NCBI GenBank assembly: GCA_030151725.1
Contig: JASLDD010000113.1
Span: 1 to 64,000 of the forward strand
DNA length: 64,000 bases
Direction of reading: 5' to 3'
DNA from: Solirubrobacteraceae bacterium
GTDB taxonomy: Bacteria; Actinomycetota; Thermoleophilia; Solirubrobacterales; Solirubrobacteraceae
The position numbers were made by a program, and so were the translations under genes. Positions 54,736-62,599 of the stretch are shown one piece after another; within the stretch, counting starts at the first letter, position 1, and each line of letters starts with the position of its first letter. A model generated the notes under the pieces. The model did not search any database and was not told the DNA's origin. It saw only the letters and a list, made by a program, of their open reading frames with translations.

Positions 54736-56591
54736 CCTTGCATAGATCTCTGCTCGTAGGAGGCGTAGTCGTTGCGCTCTCCTGCGTCGTTACACTCGCC
54801 CTCGCCTCCCGGCGCATCGTCTCCGAGGAGACCGCCTTCCAGGCTCCTACCGCCGGGCGCTGTGAAGCCGAACAGATCAATCGCTCGGCCCTGCTGCCAG
54901 GAACAGGCGTCGCCGTCACGCCCCTGCCCGGCTCTTACGACGCCCCTCCCGGCACCCAGATCAGCCTGCTCGGAGCGCCTCCCAGCGCATTCAGCTCAAT
55001 CCGTGTAACCGCCTCCCAAAGCGGGTCGCACCCCGGGCACCTGATCGGCTACTCACAGGGCGATGGCGCCAGCTTTGTTCCCACCCATCCGTTCCGCGCG
55101 GGCGAGGTCGTCGATGTGAGTGGACGCATCGACATCGGCTCGCACACCCATTCCTTTGCCTACCACTTCGTCGTCGCCACCGAGGACACCCGCCTCTTCA
55201 CCCCCGCCCCCGCCAAAGTCGCACGCGACGAGAACGAGATGCAGCACTTTTACTCGCGCCCCGAACTCGAGCCGCCGTCGCTCGCCGTCACCACCACCTC
55301 CACCGAAACCGCAGGGGGCTATATCTTCGCCGCCCCCTACTCCGGACCCGGCCCCGCCGGGCCCATGATCTTCGAAGAAAACGGCAACCTCATCTGGTTC
55401 GACGCGCTGCCCAGCGGCTACGCCTCATCCAACCTCCAAGTCCAGCAGGACGGGAGCACCCCCGTGCTGACCTGGTGGCAGGGTCACATCACTGCTCAGG
55501 GCTTCGGTCAGGGCGAAGAGATGATCTACAACAGCTCCTACCAGCAGGTCGGGCGCGTTCAGGCCGGCAACGGCATGAAAGCCGACCTCCACGACTTCCA
55601 CATCATGCCCCAGGGCACCGCCCTGCTCACCATCTTCAACCCCATCGACTGCAACCTCTCGGCCGTCGGCGGCCCCTCCGGAGGCGCAGCTACCGACACC
55701 ATCCTCCAGGAAATCGACCTTCACACCGGGCTCGTCCGGCGCGAGTGGCACAGCCTCGACCACATCCGCCTCATCGACTCCTACAGCACCGCCACTCACG
55801 CAAGCGTCGCATGGCCCTTCGACTACTTCCATCTCAACACCATCGACCAGCTCGCCAGCGGCAAGACCCTGATCTCCGCCCGCAACACCTGGGCGCTCTA
55901 CGAACTCAACACCCAGACCGGACAGGTGCTCACGCGGATCGGCGGGCGGCACTCCGACGTCAAGCTCGGCCCCGGCGCCGCCACCGCTTTCCAGCACGAC
56001 GCCACCGTGCTGGCCAACGGAGCCATCAGTGTCTTTGACAATGGTGCCGTGCCCAAGGTTCACCCGCAGTCCCGTGGTCTCGTCCTGGCCGTCAACCCCA
56101 CCAGCAAGACCGACACCGTGCTCGCCCAATACGAGCACCCAACACCCCTGTCATCCGGCAGCCAGGGCAACATCCAGGCTCTCTCCAACGGGGATATGTT
56201 CATCGGCTGGGGCGCCGAGCCCTACTTCACCGAGTTCAACTCCAGCGGCAAGGTCATCACCGACATCCACATGCACGGCTCCTACCAGTCCTACCGTGCC
56301 TACCGCTTCCCCTGGACCGGCGCACCCAGCGAACCCCCTGCAATCCTCGCCTCCGCCGCCAGCGTGAGCAGCGCTCCCACCGTCTACGCAAGCTGGAACG
56401 GAGACACGCGCACTGCCAGCTGGAGACTGCTTGCCGGGATCTCTCCACAGCAGCTCAGCCCTGTCGCCACCGCTGCCAAGGCCGGCTTTGAGACCGCCAT
56501 GCACGCCCCAGGGCCAGCTCCCTACGTGGAGGTGCAAGCGCTGGACTCCAGCGGAGCCGTAATTGGCACATCCCGCGCCGTCAAGGGATGA
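54732..56591 (+). CDS. Secreted arylsulfotransferase (ASST) paralogue 3
   Basis: A 619-residue ASST-family protein with an N-terminal hydrophobic segment (LLVGGVVVALSCVVTLALAS) that is either a signal peptide or an anchor. The beta domain (GSYDAPPGTQISLLG, SGSHPGHLIGY) and the propeller (DLHDFHIMPQG, YFHLNTIDQL, FQHDATVLANG) are like paralogues 1 and 2, and its ISARNTWALYELNTQTGQV block is closer to paralogue 1. Start overlaps the paralogue 2 stop. Sulfate would come from an aryl sulfate donor outside the cell; the acceptor is not known. Confidence 0.87.
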   Translation: MTLHRSLLVGGVVVALSCVVTLALASRRIVSEETAFQAPTAGRCEAEQINRSALLPGTGVAVTPLPGSYDAPPGTQISLLGAPPSAFSSIRVTASQSGSHPGHLIGYSQGDGASFVPTHPFRAGEVVDVSGRIDIGSHTHSFAYHFVVATEDTRLFTPAPAKVARDENEMQHFYSRPELEPPSLAVTTTSTETAGGYIFAAPYSGPGPAGPMIFEENGNLIWFDALPSGYASSNLQVQQDGSTPVLTWWQGHITAQGFGQGEEMIYNSSYQQVGRVQAGNGMKADLHDFHIMPQGTALLTIFNPIDCNLSAVGGPSGGAATDTILQEIDLHTGLVRREWHSLDHIRLIDSYSTATHASVAWPFDYFHLNTIDQLASGKTLISARNTWALYELNTQTGQVLTRIGGRHSDVKLGPGAATAFQHDATVLANGAISVFDNGAVPKVHPQSRGLVLAVNPTSKTDTVLAQYEHPTPLSSGSQGNIQALSNGDMFIGWGAEPYFTEFNSSGKVITDIHMHGSYQSYRAYRFPWTGAPSEPPAILASAASVSSAPTVYASWNGDTRTASWRLLAGISPQQLSPVATAAKAGFETAMHAPGPAPYVEVQALDSSGAVIGTSRAVKG

Positions 56592-56641
56592 CACCCACGG
56601 ATTGGGTGGGCAGCACCGTTTGATAGGCTCGACTTTGGTTA

Positions 56642-58084
56642 ATGTCAAGGGGGAGCTCTGAAGGCATGGCGTACAGCGATGTCACACACCGGCCGCCCGA
56701 CGACCAAGCAAGCGCCCCGTCTGAGGAGCCTGCCGAGCAACGCTCGGCCGAGCGCTACCGTCCGCTTCCCACCGGCACCCACGGTCTCGACCCCGAGCTC
56801 GTCAAACACGACCAGCGCGAACGGCTGCGCGCCGCAATCGTCGAGCTGATCGCCGAAAAAGGCTATCCGTCGGTCCGCATCGTCGATCTCGCCAAGCTCG
56901 CCCACGTCTCTCAGCCCACCTTCTACACCCTCTTCGCCGACAAGGAAGAGCTGTTCCTGAGCGCCTACGACCAGATCGCCCAGCGAACCGGGCAGACCAT
57001 CCTGCAGGCCTACAACGAGCCGGGCTCACAGGACGAGCGCCTGCGCGTGGCCATGCAGGCGTTTGCCGAGCTGGCTGTCGCAGAGCCTTCCGCCATGTCG
57101 CTGTTCATGCTCGGCGCATTCGGCGCCGGGGCGACCGCACTCGAACGTCGCCGGCGGACCCTCGACGCACTCGAGGGCAGCATCCTTGCCAGCCGCGATC
57201 GTGCCGCAGCCATGGGCCACACCGACCTCACCGTCAAAGGCATCCTCGGCGGTATTCGCGAGGTGACCGCTGCGCGCCTGCGCGAAGGCCGCCAGAGCGA
57301 ACTGCCCACCCTCGCCGGGGGTCTGGCCATATGGGCCGCCTCCTACCCTCGCAAGCTTCCCGACGGCCTCGGCGCCCCTCCCAGCGCCCGCAGCAACGGC
57401 AACGCCGCCGCCCAAGCCTCCGAGCGAGCTCGCCGTGCCGAGGGTCGGCTGCCGAGCGGTCGCAGCGACCTGCCTCGCCAGTTCATCGTCAAAAGTCAAC
57501 GTGAGCGCATCGTCGACGCCACCGCCGCCATCATCGCCGAGAAGGGCCTCAGCGGCCTCACCATCCCCGAAATCGCCAAACGCGCCAACGTCTCCAATCA
57601 AACTTTCTACAGCATCTACAAATCCAAGCGCGACGCCTTCCTCGGCGCCCAAAAGATCGGCATGCACCAGGCGCTTCAAGTCGCGGTCCAGGCCTATGAC
57701 GTCCAACACGGTGACTGGCCCAGGGCCGTCACCGCCGGCGTGCGCGCGCTGCTCGACTACCTCGCCTCAGAGCCAACCCACGCACACCTCAACCTCGTCG
57801 ATACATTCGCCGTGAGCCCCGAAGCCATCGAGATCCGCAACGCCGCCATGCAGGGCTTTGCCGTCTATCTCCAGCCCGGCTACGAGCTCGCCGCCGAGAA
57901 ACACATACAGGTCCCCGCCGTCGCTGCCGAGGCCATCACCGGTGGCATCTGGCAGGTCCTTCACAGCTACGTCGAGAGCGGCTGCACCGCCCAGCTCCCC
58001 CTCGCCGCGCCCCAGCTCAGCTACATGGCACTCACACCCTTCCTCGGTCCCCTTGCCGCCGCCGAGGTGGCGCGAACCGCCTGA
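56642..58084 (+). CDS. Tandem TetR-family transcriptional regulator (two DNA-binding domains)
   Basis: A 480-residue protein with two complete TetR units. Unit 1: helix-turn-helix at about residues 60-105 (VRIVDLAKLAHVSQPTFYTLFADKEELF). Unit 2: at about 285-325 (LTIPEIAKRANVSNQTFYSIYKSKRDAF). Each is followed by its own all-helical ligand-binding half. A normal TetR has one. The layout suggests a pseudo-dimer binding a long palindrome as a single chain, or two in tandem. ATG at 56642 or at 56666 (MAYSDV) are both possible; GGGGGAG favours the second. Three palindromes in the neighbourhood are likely targets. Confidence 0.9.
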   Translation: MSRGSSEGMAYSDVTHRPPDDQASAPSEEPAEQRSAERYRPLPTGTHGLDPELVKHDQRERLRAAIVELIAEKGYPSVRIVDLAKLAHVSQPTFYTLFADKEELFLSAYDQIAQRTGQTILQAYNEPGSQDERLRVAMQAFAELAVAEPSAMSLFMLGAFGAGATALERRRRTLDALEGSILASRDRAAAMGHTDLTVKGILGGIREVTAARLREGRQSELPTLAGGLAIWAASYPRKLPDGLGAPPSARSNGNAAAQASERARRAEGRLPSGRSDLPRQFIVKSQRERIVDATAAIIAEKGLSGLTIPEIAKRANVSNQTFYSIYKSKRDAFLGAQKIGMHQALQVAVQAYDVQHGDWPRAVTAGVRALLDYLASEPTHAHLNLVDTFAVSPEAIEIRNAAMQGFAVYLQPGYELAAEKHIQVPAVAAEAITGGIWQVLHSYVESGCTAQLPLAAPQLSYMALTPFLGPLAAAEVARTA

Positions 58085-58130
58085 GCAGGCATCAGCCCGC
58101 CGCGACGGTAGGAGTACATGTCTCTTTGCA

Positions 58131-58160
58131 AAGGCTGTATAGCCATGGCTATACAGCCTT
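58131..58160. promoter_or_regulatory. Palindrome 2, perfect 30-bp dyad after the TetR gene
   Basis: A perfect inverted repeat with half-sites AAGGCTGTATAGCCA and TGGCTATACAGCCTT. It lies 46 bases after the double TetR stop and 54 bases before the end of the convergent winged-helix gene. The flank TCTCTTTGC on its left is shared with palindrome 3. In this place it is not upstream of a gene I can see. As a hairpin it would lack a U-tract on both strands, so an operator-like site is more likely than a terminator. Confidence 0.6.
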
Positions 58161-58214
58161 GCGAGAAAGAAAAAGGCGACACCGCCGCTGCGTGGGGGCG
58201 GAGCCTAGAATCCG

Positions 58215-58724
58215 CTAGTGCGCGGCGCTGCTCGCCAGCGCGTACGCGGCCTTACCTTCACGCTTTGCGCGAGTCACAGCCCCCGAGCTGAGCATCCGGC
58301 GAAGGTTCTCACGGATGTTCTGCCCGCTCATCGCCGTCACAACCGTAAGCTCGCCAACCGTATGCGAGCCATGCTCAAGCGCCGCCAGGATCGCCTGCTG
58401 GGCTGCGCCCCGCACAGCCCTCGTGCGAGTTGCCGCGCCACTGCTGCCATTTTCAGGTCGCGTCGAGCTGGCCCGCCCGATCGCCCCCGCCGCTGAGCCA
58501 CGTGGGCCGGCCGCGGAGCGGCCCCTGCCGGCCGTCACCGTCCGTTTGACTTTTACGCTCTTGGCCTCTGGCGCGGGAGCCGCGACAGCCCTCGCCTTCC
58601 CGTCCGCCAATCCCAACGCATCTGCCGCCTCCAGCAGACGCTCATACTCAGCCAGTAACGGGCGTAGCTCCTGCAGCCGCGCGTCTATCTCCGCGCTTAT
58701 GCTCTTAAGCAGATCAGCGGCCAT
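58215..58724 (-). CDS. Coiled-coil plus winged-helix protein
   Basis: A 169-residue protein I cannot name. Residues 1-40 form a coiled coil (LLKSISAEIDARLQELRPLL), about 55-100 a Lys/Arg/Ala/Gly-rich linker, and the last 65 a winged-helix fold (GAAQQAILAALEHGSHTVGELTVVT, then NIRENLRRMLSSGAVTRAKREG). It looks like a small DNA-binding regulator. I start at the ATG at 58724; a GTG seven codons upstream is also in frame. It lies 28 bases behind the sulfotransferase gene and is probably co-transcribed with it. Confidence 0.78.
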   Translation of the reverse strand: MAADLLKSISAEIDARLQELRPLLAEYERLLEAADALGLADGKARAVAAPAPEAKSVKVKRTVTAGRGRSAAGPRGSAAGAIGRASSTRPENGSSGAATRTRAVRGAAQQAILAALEHGSHTVGELTVVTAMSGQNIRENLRRMLSSGAVTRAKREGKAAYALASSAAH

Positions 58725-58752
58725 CAGGCTCGCCCTGTCTCGCACACTGCGA

Positions 58753-59484
58753 TCAACCGAGAGCCGCGCCGTGCAGGCCGCTCGTGGGGCGCTCGCGCAC
58801 GTCCCACCACTCGTTCACAGAGTCCAACGCCCCGCCGATGATGCCCTCTCGGAACGACACCGTGTCGTTCAAGCGCGGCAGCGGCTCCGCCGGCACTGCC
58901 ACCTCCAGGAACTCGCACAGCGGATCCCAGCCTTCGCTCGGATTCCACACCAGCAGTCGCTCCGCCGGAACCGTCGCCTTGACGGCATCGTTCCATCGGT
59001 CCATTGCCGCAATCAGGCCCTCCAGCGTGGAGGTGTCGCCCGCAAGCGCGCCCACCCCCTCCTCCCAGTTCATGTGCGTCATCAGCTTCACGTAGCGCTG
59101 CCACAGCGGGTCCACCACCGTGCGCGCCTCCGAGAGGTGATGGATGACCGAGTGCCCGTGGAACATGCCCCACACCGTTTCCCGCATGCTCTGGGCCCAT
59201 TCCTCGCCGCCGCGCACGCTCAGCAGCACCTTGGCGTCCGGGTAGTAATCCATCAGCTGGTCGTAGTAGCGCGCCGAGGGCCAATCCACCGTCGAGCTCG
59301 CGCCGCCCAAAATCGTCTCCCAGTCAGGCGATCCTTCCGTCACCGCTTCCCACAGAGGCAAGCCCTTGTCAAGGTCCGCCAGCAGGTCGCGCATGTGGTA
59401 GCAGGGGCCGAAGCCGAGCTGTTCCAGCGCAAACATCTGCGTCGTGGTTGCCGTCCGGGGAAGGCCTGCGCCGATTACTTTCAT
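58753..59484 (-). CDS. Cytosolic sulfotransferase-family protein (Sulfotransfer_4 type)
   Basis: A 243-residue P-loop protein. MKVIGAGLPRTATTTQMFALEQLGFGPCYHMRD in outline is the N-terminal part of the Sulfotransfer_4 family, in which the PRT-T loop binds the 5' phosphate of PAPS; VLLSVRGGEEWAQSM is the 3' phosphate region. It would use PAPS inside the cell, unlike the ASSTs, which work outside. It may make the sulfate ester they use, but that is a guess. I start at ATG 59484; a GTG four codons upstream is possible. The gap to the response regulator is AT-rich and could hold a promoter. Confidence 0.83.
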   Translation of the reverse strand: MKVIGAGLPRTATTTQMFALEQLGFGPCYHMRDLLADLDKGLPLWEAVTEGSPDWETILGGASSTVDWPSARYYDQLMDYYPDAKVLLSVRGGEEWAQSMRETVWGMFHGHSVIHHLSEARTVVDPLWQRYVKLMTHMNWEEGVGALAGDTSTLEGLIAAMDRWNDAVKATVPAERLLVWNPSEGWDPLCEFLEVAVPAEPLPRLNDTVSFREGIIGGALDSVNEWWDVRERPTSGLHGAALG

Positions 59485-59544
59485 GAACGAATACACATTT
59501 CTGTTTCCGGATTTCTATCAGTTCTTTCCCCTGCGAAGCCGCAG

Positions 59545-60201
59545 CTAGCGCGTCACCCGCAGGTAGGCAAGCACTGCAAGCACCCGTCGGTGATCGTCAT
59601 CGCAGGCCCCCAGGTCGAGCTTCGCGAAGATATTCGTGATGTGCTTCTCCACCGCCCCCGGAGTCACAACCAGGCTCTCCGCAACCGCCGCATTGGAGCG
59701 TCCCTCAGCCATCAGCGCCAGCACCTGCTGCTCGCGCACCGTCAAACCCGCCAGCGCCTCCCGCCTCACCCCATCTCGTGGAGCCAGCAGCTCCGCAACA
59801 ACCTGGCGATCCAGCACCGTGCCCCCTGCCGCCACACGTCGCAGCGCATCCAGGAATGCCCTCACATCGCCCACCCGCTCCTTGAGCAGGTAGCCGATCC
59901 CCGCTGTCTCTTCGCCGATCAGCTCACTCGCATAGGCAGTCTCCACGTACTGCGAGAGCACAAGCACGCCAAGCGCAGGCTGACGCTTGCGCGCCTCGAT
60001 CGCCGCCAGCAGGCCCTCGTCGCTGAACGTCGGCGGCAGACGCACATCCACTATCGCCAAGTCCGGTTCGTGGCCCGCTATCGCCCGCAATAGCCCAGGT
60101 CCGTCCTCCACCTGAGCCACCACCTCGATGTCGTTCTCCCGCAGCAACGCCACCAAGCCCTCGCGCAACAGCGCCAGGTCCTCAGCAATCACTACCCGCA
60201 A
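59545..60201 (-). CDS. NarL/LuxR-family response regulator (DesR-like by context)
   Basis: A 218-residue regulator. Receiver: acidic pair E7-D8, phospho-acceptor D52 (DLAIVDVRLP), LVLSQY and LLKERVG with the switch residues. Output domain: a LuxR helix-turn-helix (LTVREQQVLALMAEGRSNAAVAESL). It begins with TTG at 60201, preceded by GAGG, and overlaps the histidine kinase by ten bases. In the minus-strand operon it follows desaturase and kinase, like Bacillus des-desK-desR, so the desaturase gene is a good candidate target. Confidence 0.93.
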   Translation of the reverse strand: MRVVIAEDLALLREGLVALLRENDIEVVAQVEDGPGLLRAIAGHEPDLAIVDVRLPPTFSDEGLLAAIEARKRQPALGVLVLSQYVETAYASELIGEETAGIGYLLKERVGDVRAFLDALRRVAAGGTVLDRQVVAELLAPRDGVRREALAGLTVREQQVLALMAEGRSNAAVAESLVVTPGAVEKHITNIFAKLDLGACDDDHRRVLAVLAYLRVTR

Positions 60202-61298
60202 GGCAGCCTCACCTCAACAACCGTCCCCCCGCCCTCCGGGCTCGCCAGCTCAAGGCTCCCATCCAGTGCCTCCACCCGCGCACGCAAGCCGACCAGACCC
60301 GAGCCCTGCCTGTCCGCGCCCCCGCAGCCGTCGTCGCCCACCACCACCGTCAGACCCCTGCGCTCCTCCGTCAGCTCGACCCAGCTGCGCTGCGCCCCAG
60401 CGTGCTTGGCCGTGTTCGTCAGCGCCTCCGCGATCACGAAGTAAGCCGCGCTCTCCACCGCCGGGGTCAGCCCCCTGCGCACATCGGCTGTCACAGACGT
60501 GCCCTGCCCATAGCGCGCCGCCAACGACTCCACCGCCGCCACCAGTCCGCGATCGGCCAGCAGCGGCGGCACGATGCCGCGCGCCAGGTCGCGCAGCTCC
60601 TCAATCGCCTGATGAGCCTCATGCTGGGCGTCGTGGATCAACCGTCTGACATCAGGTTGATCCTGCACCCTCAGCTCGGCCCTGCCCAACTGCAACGTCA
60701 GCGCTACCAGCCGTGCCTGTGCCCCGTCGTGCAGATCGCGCTCTATCCGCCTGAGCTCCGCCGCCTGCGCCACCACCGCCTGCCTGCGCGTGTGCGTGAG
60801 CATGTCGATCCGTGCCCTCAGCGCACGGCGACCGTGTGCCACCAGCACACGATCTTGAAGCGCAATCAGCGAGTAGCCGCTGCCGGCCGTCGCCAGGCCC
60901 AAAAGCGCCCACGCCGGCCAAAACGAGTGCGCGCCCGCCAACAGCCATGTCAACAACCACGTGAACACCAAGATCACCGCCGCCGCGCCTACCACCGCCC
61001 ACACGCATGCCACCCGCCTGATCGCTCCAGGCGGATGACGCCACGCCCAGCCCGCTGTGAAGTCCAGCAGCACCAGGTCACCCAGTCCCAGCCACGCCCA
61101 CGCCGGCCAGAAGTAGCCCTGACCGTCAAGCGCCCAAATCGCCGCCAGCAGCACAGCCGTCAGGAATGCCAGCCGGCGCTCCACCGAGCGGGCGTATTCG
61201 CCGATCGAAAGCCCTGCCGCCAGCGTGGGCATCCAGCGGCGTGCCCTGCCACCACGTGGCAGCGACAGCTCAGCCGACAGCCGCGCGCGTTGATCCAT
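60192..61298 (-). CDS. NarX-type histidine kinase with membrane sensor (DesK-like by context)
   Basis: A 368-residue kinase. The N-terminal 150 residues hold about four helices in two repeated blocks, each with the same FWPAWAxLGL motif (near residues 58 and 125). The HisKA_3 domain has IERDLHDGAQARL with the phospho-histidine, and the ATPase domain has NTAKHAGA, GDDGCGGAD and GSGLVGLRARV. I start at the ATG at 61298; the open frame upstream is shadow. The gene is 44 bases behind the desaturase. A 4-helix sensor and the order suggest sensing of membrane state, as DesK does. Confidence 0.92.
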   Translation of the reverse strand: MDQRARLSAELSLPRGGRARRWMPTLAAGLSIGEYARSVERRLAFLTAVLLAAIWALDGQGYFWPAWAWLGLGDLVLLDFTAGWAWRHPPGAIRRVACVWAVVGAAAVILVFTWLLTWLLAGAHSFWPAWALLGLATAGSGYSLIALQDRVLVAHGRRALRARIDMLTHTRRQAVVAQAAELRRIERDLHDGAQARLVALTLQLGRAELRVQDQPDVRRLIHDAQHEAHQAIEELRDLARGIVPPLLADRGLVAAVESLAARYGQGTSVTADVRRGLTPAVESAAYFVIAEALTNTAKHAGAQRSWVELTEERRGLTVVVGDDGCGGADRQGSGLVGLRARVEALDGSLELASPEGGGTVVEVRLPCG

Positions 61299-61342
61299 TC
61301 CAGCAATCCTCCCACGGCGCACCAGCCGCCGAGCCACCGAGC

Positions 61343-62359
61343 TCAGAGAGTCTTGCTCGCCTGACGCTCCGGGCCAATGCGCTGCACGTCCCAGATCAGC
61401 CCCCCACGCTCGAGCGCCCTGATTGCCAGGCCCGACACGTCGAGCTCCCAGCGAGCCATCCCATGGAACGCCGAAGTGGGGAACGCGTGGTGGTTGTTGT
61501 GCCACGCCTCCCCAAACGACAGCGGTGCTAGCCACAGCAGGTTGCGGGAGTGATCCTCCGTGCGAAAGCGCCTGCTGCCAAAGAAGTGACACAACGAGTT
61601 GATGCTGTAGGTGACGTGGTGGAGCACAAGGATGCGTACCGCGCCTCCCCACAGAAGCGCCTCCAGCCCCGCATCCAGCGTGCCACCCAGCGCCACCCCC
61701 AAGCCAAACGGGATCGCCAGGCCCACCAACGACCACAGCAGGAAAGTCCTGTCCACGAACGCCACCACCGGGTCTGCCAGCAGATCCGGTGCAAAGCGCT
61801 CTCGGGCTCCCCGCTGGGTGTGGTCGAACAGCCAGCCCACATGCGCATGGACCAGACCCCGAAGCGCCCCTCGCCAGCCCCCGCCGTGATCCACATGCGG
61901 GCTGTGCGGGTCTCCTAGGCGATCCGTGTACACGTGATGCTTGCGATGGTCCGCCACCCAAGAGATCACAGGCCCCTCAACAGACATCGTGCCCGCGACC
62001 GCCAACAACCCTCGAAGCCACGCCGACGTCTTGAAGCTGCGGTGCGTGAGCAGCCTGTGAAAGCCCATCGTCACGCCCAGCCCCGTCACTACATACAGGA
62101 CCCCCAAGATCGCCAAGTCCCGCCAGTGCAGCTCACGATTCCACAGCTGCCAGCCTGCCACCACCAGCAGCAGCGGCGGCACCGCCGTGATCAAGCCCGT
62201 GATCGCCCGATCGACGTTCTCGAGCACCGGCACCTGGATCTCCTCCGGCGAGGGACCCTCGCGTTCCGCGCTCGGGGACGCCCGCTGAGGCTGTGGCTGG
62301 GGCTGCGCCGCGGACTCTGGCTGGGGGTGCTCGAGGGTCTCGCCGGTGACGCCATGCAT
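61343..62359 (-). CDS. Membrane fatty acid desaturase (delta-9 acyl-CoA type)
   Basis: A 338-residue integral membrane desaturase. The three histidine boxes are present: HRLLTHRSF, HRKHHVYTD and HNNHHAF, all cytoplasmic, binding the di-iron site; four helices surround them. It puts a double bond in acyl chains and needs electrons from ferredoxin or a similar donor. The first 45 residues are Pro/Gln-rich and variable. A 6-bp stem (62360-62379) lies directly before the ATG, and palindrome 3 stands 133 bases upstream. Confidence 0.93.
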   Translation of the reverse strand: MHGVTGETLEHPQPESAAQPQPQPQRASPSAEREGPSPEEIQVPVLENVDRAITGLITAVPPLLLVVAGWQLWNRELHWRDLAILGVLYVVTGLGVTMGFHRLLTHRSFKTSAWLRGLLAVAGTMSVEGPVISWVADHRKHHVYTDRLGDPHSPHVDHGGGWRGALRGLVHAHVGWLFDHTQRGARERFAPDLLADPVVAFVDRTFLLWSLVGLAIPFGLGVALGGTLDAGLEALLWGGAVRILVLHHVTYSINSLCHFFGSRRFRTEDHSRNLLWLAPLSFGEAWHNNHHAFPTSAFHGMARWELDVSGLAIRALERGGLIWDVQRIGPERQASKTL

Positions 62360-62379
62360 GCCTCTTGATGTTGAGAGGC
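62360..62379 (-). promoter_or_regulatory. Hairpin enclosing the desaturase ribosome site
   Basis: On the minus strand GCCTCT-N8-AGAGGC forms a perfect 6-bp stem that ends at the base before the ATG and contains the only Shine-Dalgarno-like sequence (AGAGG). A stem like this would reduce translation until it opens, as in RNA thermometers or leader-regulated genes. Only the pairing is seen; the regulation is inferred. Confidence 0.5.
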
Positions 62380-62491
62380 GATGCTCGATTTGTCGATGCG
62401 GCCGACCACCCAGCGAGCGACGGCATACCCCCGCATCTCTCTCGGGGTAGCCCCCCGACGGCTGCTTGCTGCTGCGCCGGCACTATCTCTT

Positions 62492-62529
62492 TGCGAACGC
62501 TGTATAACCATCGCTATACAGCGTTCGCA
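62492..62529. promoter_or_regulatory. Palindrome 3, 38-bp near-perfect dyad upstream of the desaturase
   Basis: Left half TGCGAACGCTGTATA, right half TATACAGCGTTCGCA, with a core in which only two base pairs do not match. It shares GCTGTATA and TATACAGC with palindromes 1 and 2. It lies 133 bases upstream of the desaturase ATG and 71 bases after the end of the quinone reductase-like gene. On the minus strand a TGCGAA and a TTATAC could be promoter elements inside it. The remaining bases of the 240-base gap show no gene. Confidence 0.65.
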
Positions 62530-62599
62530 TTTTGTTACATGCCACGCAGCAGACCCGCCCGGCGCGCGCGCACTGCACCTGCAAAAAACGGAGCCCCGC

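Noticed and set aside
58131..58160. Palindrome 2 as a bidirectional terminator
   Set aside because: No U-tract on either side, and near-identical copies sit upstream of genes; an operator-like role is better.
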